DNA of 55,339 nt, from contig NZ_FOQY01000046.1 of the NCBI RefSeq assembly GCF_900113865.1, forward strand, positions 1-55,339, read 5' to 3'. Numbering within the stretch: position 1 is the first letter of the stretch; each line of letters opens with the position of its first letter. Below, piece after piece: positions 15,984 through 24,467 of this stretch. Origin of the DNA: Streptosporangium canum (GTDB taxonomy: Bacteria > Actinomycetota > Actinomycetes > Streptosporangiales > Streptosporangiaceae). The translations under genes were made by a program, and so were the position numbers. The notes beneath the pieces are model-generated. The model saw only the letters and a list, made by a program, of their open reading frames with translations, was not told the origin of the DNA and did no database searches.

Positions 15984-16724
15984 ATGACACGGACCCGAGT
16001 GGGGGGCCTTGTCCAGCGTCTGGAAGACGAGTTCACCGTCGTCACCTACGACCGGCGGGGGCTGTCACGCAGCACGATCCACGACCCGTCCCGGCCGGTC
16101 ACCATGGCCACACACGCCGACGACGCGCATCGGCTGCTCGCTGCGGTCACCAGCGCGCCCGCGCACATGCTCGGCTGCAGCATGGGCGCGGTGATCGGCC
16201 TGCACCTCGCGGTCGAGCATCCCGGCCAACTCGACACTCTCATCGCGCACGAACCGGTTGCGCCCTGGCTGCTCGCTGCCGGTGACCGCGCCGCCCATCT
16301 GTGTGAACTGGAGCACTGCCAGCAGGTTTTCCGTGCTGAGGGCTGGCAGGCCGCGCTCGCGCCGATGGCCCGCACACTCGGCATCAACCCTGCCGACCAG
16401 GACGTCGAGCCTGGTGTACGCCTGCCGTCGATCACCGCCGAACGCGCCGCCGACTTCGGCTACTTCCTCGGCCACGACTTCACCGCCGTCCGCGAGGACC
16501 GGCTTGACGTCGCGGCTCTGCGGCGCAGTACGGTCCGGACCATTCCCGCCGCCGGCCACACCACCCCACCGCACGTCTTCGACCGCAAATGTGCCACCGA
16601 ACTGGCCCGCCTGCTCGCCACCGACGTCGCAGTCTTCGCCGGTGGACACAACGGCAACATGACCCATCCAGGCGCCTACGCCACTCGGGTACGGGCCCTC
16701 ATCACCGGAGATCAGGCCGCGTAG
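15984..16724 (+). pseudogene. Alpha/beta hydrolase, N terminus replaced by element B
   Basis: The frame from ATG 15984 gives 246 residues of an alpha/beta hydrolase: FTVVTYDRRGLSRS, the nucleophile elbow LGCSMGAVIGLHLAV (Ser in GCSMG), and the catalytic His region VAVFAGGHNGNMTHP. Relatives begin with a strand and an HGGG/PGG oxyanion loop about 40 residues earlier; those are absent. The open frame extends back through the element's right end to GTG 15825, so the insertion removed the true start. Without the oxyanion loop it is probably inactive. There is no ribosome site before ATG 15984. Confidence 0.7.
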
Positions 16725-16794
16725 TCCTATGCCGGGATGGTGCGGTATCTGTCGGACGCCCCGCTGCGTCGGCGAGTGGCGGAGGCGGGGGATC

Positions 16795-17793
16795 TCATCC
16801 GGCTTCGAGCGGATCCCAGCCGTGGGCGTAGCGCAGCAGGGAGCCGGCGAGATCCTCGTTGCCGGCGGCCCACACGTCGTCGAACAGGAACCACTGCTGG
16901 TGGCCGAAGAAGTCGTTCATGTGGATCGACATCTGGGCCAGGTGGCGGGAGTGCCGGATGAGGGTCCGGTCCGGATCCCGGCCCTGCTCCAGCCCGGCGC
17001 TCTCCAGCGCCCGCATGGAGCCCTCGTGCAGGGAGCGGTGATCCCCGATGAGAGGCTGCTCCAGGTCCGGCCACCGGTTGCAGCGGCTCAGCGCCGGCTC
17101 GATCCCGTCGTCTCCGGGGGCCGTCAGAGCGCGCAGCGCCAGCAGCTCTGACGGCCAGTCGCCGCTGCGGGGTTCGAGCTCCCGCAGGTGGGCCGCGAGC
17201 CCCGGCAGCCGGACCCCCGGAAAGGAGCGCGGGGCCAGCCAGCCGATGCTCTCGCTGTCGCAGAACGTCAACAGGACCGCGTAGGTGACGCCCTCTCCCC
17301 CGGGCAGGGCCGGCGCGAGCTCCTCGACCGGGACCGGCGGGGTGAACGGGCCCGCCGCCCCGCCGGTGGTCTCGGGCAGCGGCCAGCCGTCGTGCACCAG
17401 GTAGGCCAGGCGGTCCGCCCGGGTCTTCACCAGGGAGTCGTCGAAGAAGAAGTACGCGAGCTCGACCTCGTCGTCGTCGGTCAGCACCCGGACGCTCAGC
17501 CCGTCCGCCTGCACCTCTCCCTCGACGTACAGATGCCGCCGCAGGAGGTCACGGAGCTCCTGCCACGTGCCGGGGGCCGCGATCCCCTCCCGGCGGGCGG
17601 CGTCGAAGATCGTGCCGAACCCGTAGACGGACCCCCCGAGCTCGGCCACGATCCACTCGTCGGTGTCGTGGCCCTCCTCCACCACGGCCGCCCAGCCCCG
17701 GCGGAACCAGTCGAGCACCGTGGCGTCGGGAAGGTGACGGACCCGCTTGCTGAGCGGGCCTTCGTAGTGGCTGCGGTACACAAAGAGGGTCAT
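16795..17793 (-). CDS. Hypothetical protein, 332 aa
   Basis: 332 residues from ATG 17793 (MTLFVYRSHYEGPLSKRVRH). The frame is open further upstream but only with low-complexity Pro/Arg sequence. It is a soluble acidic protein with alternating helices and strands: HDTDEWIVAELGGSVYGFGT, DEVELAYFFFDDSLV and SHHLAQMSIHMNDFF-like (here RHSRHLAQMSIHMNDFFGHQ). No domain recognised. It lies 182 bp downstream of the alpha-glucosidase, beyond a strong hairpin, so it is probably a separate unit. Confidence 0.65.
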   Translation of the reverse strand: MTLFVYRSHYEGPLSKRVRHLPDATVLDWFRRGWAAVVEEGHDTDEWIVAELGGSVYGFGTIFDAARREGIAAPGTWQELRDLLRRHLYVEGEVQADGLSVRVLTDDDEVELAYFFFDDSLVKTRADRLAYLVHDGWPLPETTGGAAGPFTPPVPVEELAPALPGGEGVTYAVLLTFCDSESIGWLAPRSFPGVRLPGLAAHLRELEPRSGDWPSELLALRALTAPGDDGIEPALSRCNRWPDLEQPLIGDHRSLHEGSMRALESAGLEQGRDPDRTLIRHSRHLAQMSIHMNDFFGHQQWFLFDDVWAAGNEDLAGSLLRYAHGWDPLEAG

Positions 17794-17851
17794 GCCGTCA
17801 AGATTCCAGAGGCCCCCGACAATTCCCGGACGGAGGCGTGACGGAGGCCGG

Positions 17852-17876
17852 CCGCCGCCGGGTGTCCCGGCGGCGG
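17852..17876 (-). terminator. Hairpin terminator after the sugar operon
   Basis: CCGCCGCCGGG (17852-17862) and CCCGGCGGCGG (17866-17876) are perfect 11-bp arms around a 3-nt loop, about 100 bp downstream of the alpha-glucosidase stop. It lacks a T tract. Confidence 0.6.
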
Positions 17877-17974
17877 GTACGGCGGGCAGCCCTGACAGGG
17901 CTCCCGGGGGGCTCCCTTTTGGGGGGAGGGGGACGTCGTCCGGGTCGTGCGAGCGACGCGGCGGCGCGGACCGA

Positions 17975-19513
17975 TCAGGACGCGCGGAGCCATACGGCGG
18001 TGTCGGAGGGGAGTTCACCGGCGTCGAGAGGGCCGCTGGCCAGCAACACGGCGTCGTGGGGCGGCAGTGCCACCGGCCCGGGACCGAGGTTGACCACGCA
18101 GGTGAGGCCGCTCTCGCGGGTGAAGGCCAGCACGTCGTCCCCGGCTTCGAGCCAGGTCAGGGCGCCGTCGCCGAGCTCCTCGCGGCGGATGCGCAGGGCG
18201 GCGCGGTAGAGGTTGAGCATCGAGCCCAGATCCGCTCCCTGAGCCTCGACGGTGACCTTCTTCCACGCCTCCGGCTGCGGCAGCCACGAGGTCCCCGCGC
18301 CGAAGCCGAACGGCGTCTCCTCTCCCGACCAGGGCAGGGGCACGCGGCAGCCGTCCCGGCCGGCGACGGTGTGTCCCGAACGGTGCCACATCGGATCCTG
18401 GCGGAGCTCGTCGGGGATGTCCTCGACCTCGGGGAGGCCGAGCTCCTCACCCTGGTAGACATAGACGCTGCCGGGCAGCGCCATGGCCAGCAGCGCCGCC
18501 GCCCTGGCCCGGCGGTGGCCGAGTTCGAGGTCGGAGGGCACCCCGTCCCTGCGGTCGCCGTTGTCCCAGGAGGTGTCGGCCCTGCCGTACCGCGTGACCG
18601 GACGGGCGACGTCGTGGTTGGACAGCACCCAGGTCGCCGGAGCGCCGAGCCGCCCGTGCGTGGCCAGGGTCTGCCGGATCGACTCACGCAGCGCGGCCGG
18701 GCTCCAGGGGCTGCCCAGGAAGTCGAAGTTGAAGGCGGTGTGCAGCTCGTCGGAGCGCAGGTAGCGGGCGAAGCGCTCCTGGTCGGGAAACCAGACCTCG
18801 CCGATCAGCAGCCGCCCGTCGTACTCGTCGGACAGCCGCCGCCAGCTCCGGTAGACGTCGTGCACCTCGGCGAGGTCGGTGTAGCCGTCGGGGTCGCCGC
18901 CGTCGAAGTCCTTGACCAGCACGGCGGCCGAGTCGATGCGGATGCCGTCGATGCCGCGGTCGAACCAGAACCGCAGTACATCGTGGAACTCCTGGTGCAC
19001 CTCCGGATTGGTCCAGTTGAAGTCGGGCTGCTCGGGCGCGAACAGGTGCAGGTACCACTGCCCGTCGGGGACCTGCGTCCAGGCCGGGCCTCCGAAGATG
19101 GACTTCCAGTCGTTGGGCTCGTCCTTGAACCAGAACCGCTCCCTGGCCGCCGACCCCGGTCCGGCGGCCAGCGCCTCCCGGAACCAGGCGCTCTGGTCGG
19201 AGCTGTGGTTGGGCACCACGTCGATGATGACGCGGATGCCCAGCTCGTGGGCTTCCTCGATGAACTGCTCCGCCTCGGCGAGGGTGCCGAAGGACGGTTC
19301 GATGTCGCGGTAGTCGGCCACGTCATAGCCGCCGTCGGCCATCGGCGAGGGATACCAGGGGTTGAGCCAGATCGCGTCGACTCCCAGGTCGGAGAGGTAC
19401 GGCAGGCGCGCGCGGAGACCCGCGAGGTCGCCGACGCCGTCGCCGTTGCCGTCGGCGAAACTCCGGAGGTAGACCTGGTAGATCGCGGCTCCCCGCCACC
19501 ACGTTTCAGACAT
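17975..19513 (-). CDS. GH13 alpha-glucosidase
   Basis: 512 residues, the usual size for oligo-1,6-glucosidase/alpha-glucosidase type GH13 enzymes that release glucose from short alpha-glucosides in the cytoplasm. The (beta/alpha)8 motifs are in order: DVVPNH at 98-103, GIRIDSAAV with nucleophile Asp194, LLIGEVWFPD with acid/base Glu239, and LSNHDVARP with His300-Asp301. A C-terminal beta domain follows. No signal peptide. It is the last gene of the sugar operon, 39 bp after the permease, so it probably hydrolyses the sugar that the transporter brings in. The LacI protein at 23193-24215 is the likely regulator. Confidence 0.92.
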   Translation of the reverse strand: MSETWWRGAAIYQVYLRSFADGNGDGVGDLAGLRARLPYLSDLGVDAIWLNPWYPSPMADGGYDVADYRDIEPSFGTLAEAEQFIEEAHELGIRVIIDVVPNHSSDQSAWFREALAAGPGSAARERFWFKDEPNDWKSIFGGPAWTQVPDGQWYLHLFAPEQPDFNWTNPEVHQEFHDVLRFWFDRGIDGIRIDSAAVLVKDFDGGDPDGYTDLAEVHDVYRSWRRLSDEYDGRLLIGEVWFPDQERFARYLRSDELHTAFNFDFLGSPWSPAALRESIRQTLATHGRLGAPATWVLSNHDVARPVTRYGRADTSWDNGDRRDGVPSDLELGHRRARAAALLAMALPGSVYVYQGEELGLPEVEDIPDELRQDPMWHRSGHTVAGRDGCRVPLPWSGEETPFGFGAGTSWLPQPEAWKKVTVEAQGADLGSMLNLYRAALRIRREELGDGALTWLEAGDDVLAFTRESGLTCVVNLGPGPVALPPHDAVLLASGPLDAGELPSDTAVWLRAS

Positions 19514-19552
19514 GCTGCGACAACTCCTTGCGGTTGACGATGGGTGACGAGG

Positions 19553-20536
19553 TCAGCCCTTGAGGCTGCCGGCGGTCAGACCGGCCATGATGCTGCGCTG
19601 GAAGACGAAGAAAACGATGATCGCCGGAAGGCTCGCGATCACCAGTGCCGCGATGAGGACGTTCTGCGGCATCTGGGCCGAGAGGGAGGCGATGCCCACG
19701 CTGATGGACATGTTCTCGCTGTCCGGCAGCACGAGCAGCGGCCAGACGAAGTCCTTCCAGACGGTGACCACCGACAGGATCGAGACCACGCCGATGATCG
19801 GCCGGGAGACCGGCAGCACGATCGACCACAGGATGCGTGAGGCGGAGGCGCCGTCGATCTGGGCGGCCTCGAGCAGTTCCCTGGGGATCGAGTCGAAGAA
19901 CCGCTTGAGCAGGAAGATGTAGAACCCGTTGGCCGCCGCGGGGAGCCAGATCGCCCACGGCGTGTTCAGCAGGTCCCAGCCGAGGATCGGCAGATCCTTG
20001 ACCGTCAGGTAGGCGGGCAGCAGGATGACCATCGGCGGGATCATCAGCGTGGCCAGCATCAGGCCCAGGACCAGGTTGCCCAGCACCGGCCGCAGCTTGG
20101 ACAGCGCGTAGGCCGCCGTGACGTCGACGGCCAGCGTGAACAGCAGGGCTCCGCCGGCGTACAGGAGCGTGTTGCCGAGGAACTGCCCCAGATTGAGCTG
20201 GTCCCACGCCTCGGCGTACACCGCGAAGTCGAGCGACTCGGGGAAGAAGCCGGGCGGCATCTGGGCGAGTTCCTCGGGCGACCTCAAGGCGCCGGTGACC
20301 ATCCAGTAGAGCGGGAACACGAAGGCCGCGGTGAAGCCCAGCACGACCGTGACCAGCACGATCCAGTAGATCACCCGTCCCCGGGGGGTCTTCAGCGTGT
20401 GCGGGGAGACCACACCGCGGAACTGCGGCGCGGCCTCCTTGCGGCGTCCGCGCGTGCCGCGCCCGGCCTTGACGGGGGCGGAGTCCGGCCGCCGGGAGGG
20501 AGCCGGGCGGCTCGGCTGAACGGTGGCGTTCGACAT
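19553..20536 (-). CDS. Sugar ABC transporter permease (MalG-like)
   Basis: 327 residues. A basic cytoplasmic leader of about 55 residues precedes six membrane segments (first: VIYWIVLVTVVLGFTAAFVF). The EAA loop that docks the ATPase is EAAQIDGASASRILW followed by IVLPVSRPI. It follows the MalF-like gene by 16 bp. No ATP-binding gene is present, as is common in actinobacteria where a shared MsiK-type ATPase serves several sugar importers. The C terminus ends in the typical MaGSLKG. Confidence 0.93.
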   Translation of the reverse strand: MSNATVQPSRPAPSRRPDSAPVKAGRGTRGRRKEAAPQFRGVVSPHTLKTPRGRVIYWIVLVTVVLGFTAAFVFPLYWMVTGALRSPEELAQMPPGFFPESLDFAVYAEAWDQLNLGQFLGNTLLYAGGALLFTLAVDVTAAYALSKLRPVLGNLVLGLMLATLMIPPMVILLPAYLTVKDLPILGWDLLNTPWAIWLPAAANGFYIFLLKRFFDSIPRELLEAAQIDGASASRILWSIVLPVSRPIIGVVSILSVVTVWKDFVWPLLVLPDSENMSISVGIASLSAQMPQNVLIAALVIASLPAIIVFFVFQRSIMAGLTAGSLKG

Positions 20537-20552
20537 GGGTGCTACTGCCTCC

Positions 20553-21470
20553 CTAGTTCTGGTTGTCCCGCGAGATACGCAGGTAGAAGGCGGAGAACAC
20601 CATCAGCACGAGCATGAGCATCAGCCCCAGCGCGCCACCGGCGCCGAAGTCCCCGAAGTTGAACGCGTACTGGTACATCAGGTAGGCGACGGTCAGCGTC
20701 GCGTTCTCCGGGCCGCCGCCGGTCAGCAGGTACGGCTCGATGAACACCTGCATGGTGGCGACGATCTGCAGCAGCAGCATCACCATCAGGATCAGCTTGG
20801 TCTGCGGGATCGTGACATGCCAGACCCGCTTGAAGAGCCCGGCCCCGTCCAGCTCGGCCGCCTCGTACAGCTCGCCCGGGATGCTCTGCAGCGCCGCGAG
20901 GTAGATCAGGGTCCCGGTGCCCAGGTTCATCCAGGTGGAGACGGCGACCAGGGACAACAGGGCGGTGTCGGTGGAGTCCAGCCAGCTCAGCGCCGGGATG
21001 TTCACCAGGTCCAGAATCTGGTTGAAAAGGCCGGGACCCGGGTCGTAGAACCACTTGAACAGCAGCACGCCGACGGCCGGCGGCAGCATCACCGGCAGGT
21101 ACACCACGAACCTGAGATACGCCTTCGCGTGCCTCAGCTCGTTGAGGATGATCGCCGCCGCGAACGGCACGCAATACCCGAAGACGAGCGCCAGGCCGGT
21201 GAACGCGGCGGTGTTGATCCAGGCGTCGGCGAAGGCCGCGTCGTCGATCACCGTGCCGAAGTTCTCCAGCCCCACCCAGGTGGGCTCGTCGACGAAGTTC
21301 GTTTGCTGGAAGCTGAGCAGGATCTCCCGCACCATCGGGTACCAGGAGAAGAACGCGAAGCAGATCAGCGCCCCGCAGAGGAAGCCGTACGCCGTGAGGT
21401 TACGCCGCACGCCGCGCCGGAACGCCCCAGGGGTCCGGCGCCGTGATCCCTTCACGGTCATCGTGGTCAT
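20553..21470 (-). CDS. Sugar ABC transporter permease (MalF-like)
   Basis: 305 residues with six predicted membrane spans (first: NLTAYGFLCGALICFAFFSW) and the EAA loop YEAAELDGAGLFKRVWH. A periplasmic-side loop of about 40 residues (QQTNFVDEPTWVGLENFGT) is usual for MalF/UgpA-type subunits. It pairs with the MalG-like subunit to form the channel. It starts at GTG/ATG near 21470, 65 bp after the binding-protein gene. Confidence 0.93.
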   Translation of the reverse strand: MTTMTVKGSRRRTPGAFRRGVRRNLTAYGFLCGALICFAFFSWYPMVREILLSFQQTNFVDEPTWVGLENFGTVIDDAAFADAWINTAAFTGLALVFGYCVPFAAAIILNELRHAKAYLRFVVYLPVMLPPAVGVLLFKWFYDPGPGLFNQILDLVNIPALSWLDSTDTALLSLVAVSTWMNLGTGTLIYLAALQSIPGELYEAAELDGAGLFKRVWHVTIPQTKLILMVMLLLQIVATMQVFIEPYLLTGGGPENATLTVAYLMYQYAFNFGDFGAGGALGLMLMLVLMVFSAFYLRISRDNQN

Positions 21471-21535
21471 TGGTTGTTTTCCGATCTCGACGTCTGGCGG
21501 GGTGCCGACCGGCCGGCACCCCGGGTATCAGAGGG

Positions 21536-22909
21536 TCAGCTGGACTTGGCCAGCACCTTGTTGGCCTTCGCCTCGGCATCGGCGAGCAGCTGGTCGATGT
21601 CGGCGTCCTGCCTGGTCAGCACCGCCGACATGGCCACGTCGAGGATGGCGTAGAGCTCCTGCGCCTTCGGCGGTTCGATCTTGTTCTGGATCGTGGTGGA
21701 CGCCTCCGCGTAGGGAGCGAAGTGCTCCACCGGCACGGTGGCGAACTTCTTGCGCGTCTCGACGATCTGCCTGCCGGGGGCGCTGTCGCCGTACAGGTCC
21801 GGGGTGGGGAGGCCGACCGGCCGGCCCTGACCCTTGTTCCGCTCGTAGTTGAACTGTCCCTGGTCGGGGGTCAGCTCGTGGTATTCCAGCCAGAGGAGCC
21901 CGGCCTTGATCTGCTCGGGCGTCGCCTTGGGGTTGAACATGTAGCCGTCGCCGCCGCTGAGCGAGGCCTTGGCCTCCGGCAGCGCCGTCACGCCGTAGTC
22001 GTCGAACTTGCCCTTGAAGTCGTTGTTGACCGACTGGACGACGTCGGGGGCGCCGATCATCATGCCGAGCTTGCCGCCGCCCATCATGCGCATCAGGTCC
22101 TCCCACTGCAGGAGCTGCTTGGCGCCCATGCTGTTGTCGGTCCAGCGCATCTTCTTGAGGTTCTCCAGGACGGCCTTGCCCTCGGGGCTGTTGAAGGCGG
22201 CCGTCTTGCCGTCGGGGCCGACCATCTCGCCGCCGCGGCCGTAGAGGGAGGCGGTGAAGTGCCAGCCGCCGGTGTTGCCCGCGCTGTACTCGCCGAACCC
22301 GACGTAGCCGGGACCGAGCCCGGCGATCTTCTTGGCCGCCTCCTGCACCTCGGCCCAGGTCTTGGGTGGGCTGTCGGGGTCCAGGCCGGCCTGGGTGAAC
22401 AGCTTGCGGTTGTAGACCAGGCCCGTGGAGTAGTTGGTCCTGGGCAGGCCGTAGGTCTTGTCACCGTTCTTGAAGACGCTCATGACATCGGGCCGCAGGT
22501 CGCCCAGCTTGGTGACGCTGCCGACATAGGGGCTGATGTCGGCCGCCTGACCGGCCGCGACGATCTTCTGGATGTCGGTGAAGTAGACGTAGAAGACGTC
22601 CTCCATCGTGCCGCCGGCCAGCTTGGCCTGGAAGGTGTCCGGGTTGATGCAGGGGAAGGCGTCCTTGCTCTCGATCGTGATGTTCGGGTGCAGTTTCTGG
22701 AACGCGGCGACGTCCTCGTCCCACGCCTTGCGCTCGAACGGGTTGCTCTTGGGGGGCTGGCAACCCACGGTGATCGTGACCGGGGCGTCGGCGGCCGCGC
22801 TGCCCGGCTTGGTGTCAGCGGGCTTGGCGGCGCCGTTGTCACTGCCGCAACCTGCGGCGGTGAGGACGATGCCCGCGGCGAGCAGCATCGAGAGGTTGCG
22901 GGGCTTCAT
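21536..22909 (-). CDS. Sugar-binding lipoprotein of the ABC importer
   Basis: 457 residues. The lipoprotein signal ends in LTAAGC, with Cys21 the lipidation site. The mature part is a family-1 solute-binding protein: ITVGCQPPKSNPFERKAWDE, LAGGTMEDVFYVYFTDIQKI and a Trp/Gly-rich sugar-binding lobe (NTGGWHFTASLYGRGGEMVG). The start follows AAGGAGTCCCCT. It is the first gene of the operon with the two permeases and the GH13 enzyme. An alpha-linked oligosaccharide is the likely ligand, inferred from the glucosidase. Confidence 0.92.
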   Translation of the reverse strand: MKPRNLSMLLAAGIVLTAAGCGSDNGAAKPADTKPGSAAADAPVTITVGCQPPKSNPFERKAWDEDVAAFQKLHPNITIESKDAFPCINPDTFQAKLAGGTMEDVFYVYFTDIQKIVAAGQAADISPYVGSVTKLGDLRPDVMSVFKNGDKTYGLPRTNYSTGLVYNRKLFTQAGLDPDSPPKTWAEVQEAAKKIAGLGPGYVGFGEYSAGNTGGWHFTASLYGRGGEMVGPDGKTAAFNSPEGKAVLENLKKMRWTDNSMGAKQLLQWEDLMRMMGGGKLGMMIGAPDVVQSVNNDFKGKFDDYGVTALPEAKASLSGGDGYMFNPKATPEQIKAGLLWLEYHELTPDQGQFNYERNKGQGRPVGLPTPDLYGDSAPGRQIVETRKKFATVPVEHFAPYAEASTTIQNKIEPPKAQELYAILDVAMSAVLTRQDADIDQLLADAEAKANKVLAKSS

Positions 22910-22929
22910 AGGGGACTCCTTGGCGGGTC

Positions 22930-23010
22930 GGTTGCGAGAAACATATAGAGGCGTGCAGGAGCTAGCAAGAGTCCGTCATGCTTGATGCAAAAAAGTGACA
23001 GTGAGCTAGC
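22930..23010 (-). promoter_or_regulatory. Promoter and possible LacI operator of the sugar operon
   Basis: On the minus strand TTGCTA followed 15 bp later by TATATG makes a plausible promoter for the binding-protein gene. GAGCTAGC occurs twice (22959-22966 and 23003-23010), the first overlapping the -35, and a TGCATCAAGCATGA dyad lies between. LacI-type operators are pseudo-palindromes with a central purine-pyrimidine step, so AGCTAGC is a candidate half. Tentative. Confidence 0.35.
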
Positions 23011-23192
23011 CGACGGCGCGCCGCAACGTCCTTGCGCCACCGGGAGAACGGGACGGACCTGCGACAACGCGCCCGACGCCGGCGGAGTCACCGATCGCTT
23101 GCATGCTGTTGCACGGCCGCATCATTGTTCTGTCGCGGTTTTTAGCCGTGAGCGCGCCGGGGACGCACAGGACCCGGCAGGCGCCGGCACCT

Positions 23193-24215
23193 TCAGGCCG
23201 GCACGGCCCTGCGGCGCGCCGGAGCCGTGGAGGCCCGCACCACCAGCTCGGGCTCGAACAGCAGCTCGTCACCGGGCACGGCGCCCGCGTCGATCTGGGC
23301 GATGAGCAGGTCCACCGCCGCGCGCCCCATCGCCTCGATCGGCTGACGCACCGTGGTCAGCGGCGGCTCGGTGCGGTTCATCAGCGCCGAGTCGTCGTAA
23401 CCGATCACCGAGACGTCCCGCGGCACCGGCAGGCCGGCCCGGCGGGCGGCGCGCACCGCCCCGAGGGCGAGCAGGTCGCCACCGCAGACGAACCCGGTGA
23501 AGCCGCGCCGCAGCAGCCGGGTGGCGGCGGCGTGGCCTCCCTCCAGGGAGAACATGGTGTGCTCGACGGAGTCCTCGGCGAACTCCAGGCCGTGACCCCC
23601 GGCGTAGGCGGCGAAGGCGTCCATCCTGCGGCGCGAGGGCATGTGGTCGGGAGGACCCAGGATCATCCCGATGCGCTCGTGCCCGAGGGCCCGCAGGTGC
23701 CCGGCGGCCATCCGCGCGGCGGCCACGTCGTCGCAGGAGACCTGGGGGAAGCCGAGGTGTTCCACCGCCGCGTTCACCAGGACGGCGGGCAGGCGGCGCT
23801 CCCGGATCCGCTCGTAGTGCTCGTGGGAGGCGTCCCGCTGGGCGTACATCCCCCCGGCGAAGACCACTCCGGAGACGTGCTGGGAGAGCAGCAGGTCGAC
23901 GTAGTCGGACTCCGAGACCCCGCCCACCGTCCCGGTGCACAGCACGGAGGTGAAGCCCTGCTGGGCGAGCGCGCCGCCGACGACCTCCGCGAACGCGGGG
24001 AAGATCGGGTTCTGCAGCTCGGGGAGGACCAGCCCCACCAGGCGGGCGCGGTTGCCGCGCAGCCGGGTCGGACGCTCGTAGCCGAGGGTGTCGAGCGCCG
24101 CCAGCACGGCCTTGCGCGTCGCCTCCGAGACACCGGGCCTGCCGTTGAGCACGCGACTCACCGTCGCCTCGCTCATGCCGACCTTCTTGGCCACCTCGGC
24201 AAGCCTGCGTGTCAT
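23193..24215 (-). CDS. LacI-family transcriptional regulator
   Basis: 340 residues. The N-terminal helix-turn-helix and hinge are textbook (LAEVAKKVGMSEATVSRVLN, then VSEATRKAVLAALDTLGYE). The periplasmic-binding-protein-like core follows (RLVGLVLPELQNPIFPAFAE; ISVIGYDDSALMNRTEPPLT; IEAMGRAAVDLLIAQ). It lies directly upstream of the sugar operon in the same direction, so it most likely represses it until an alpha-glucoside binds. The 252-bp gap to the divergent flavoprotein gene contains AT-rich stretches suitable for its own promoter. Confidence 0.93.
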   Translation of the reverse strand: MTRRLAEVAKKVGMSEATVSRVLNGRPGVSEATRKAVLAALDTLGYERPTRLRGNRARLVGLVLPELQNPIFPAFAEVVGGALAQQGFTSVLCTGTVGGVSESDYVDLLLSQHVSGVVFAGGMYAQRDASHEHYERIRERRLPAVLVNAAVEHLGFPQVSCDDVAAARMAAGHLRALGHERIGMILGPPDHMPSRRRMDAFAAYAGGHGLEFAEDSVEHTMFSLEGGHAAATRLLRRGFTGFVCGGDLLALGAVRAARRAGLPVPRDVSVIGYDDSALMNRTEPPLTTVRQPIEAMGRAAVDLLIAQIDAGAVPGDELLFEPELVVRASTAPARRRAVPA

Positions 24216-24467
24216 GAATGCAAGTGTACGACAAAATCCGCAAAATATTGCATGGATTTTTCACTACCATGCCGGAGGACGGGAACGCACGCGCCGCCCG
24301 GCGGCGCCGTACGGAACCCCCCCGCTCACCCGCGGCGCACCCGGGCCCGCGAACGGGACGCTTCCGAGCAGGCCCACCACGGGAGCCGAGTCGCTCCACC
24401 ACCGTTTGAGACCCGCCTGACGAGGAAGTCTCCCCTCCTGGCTGAATTTTTCGGGGGTGGGCCGGCG

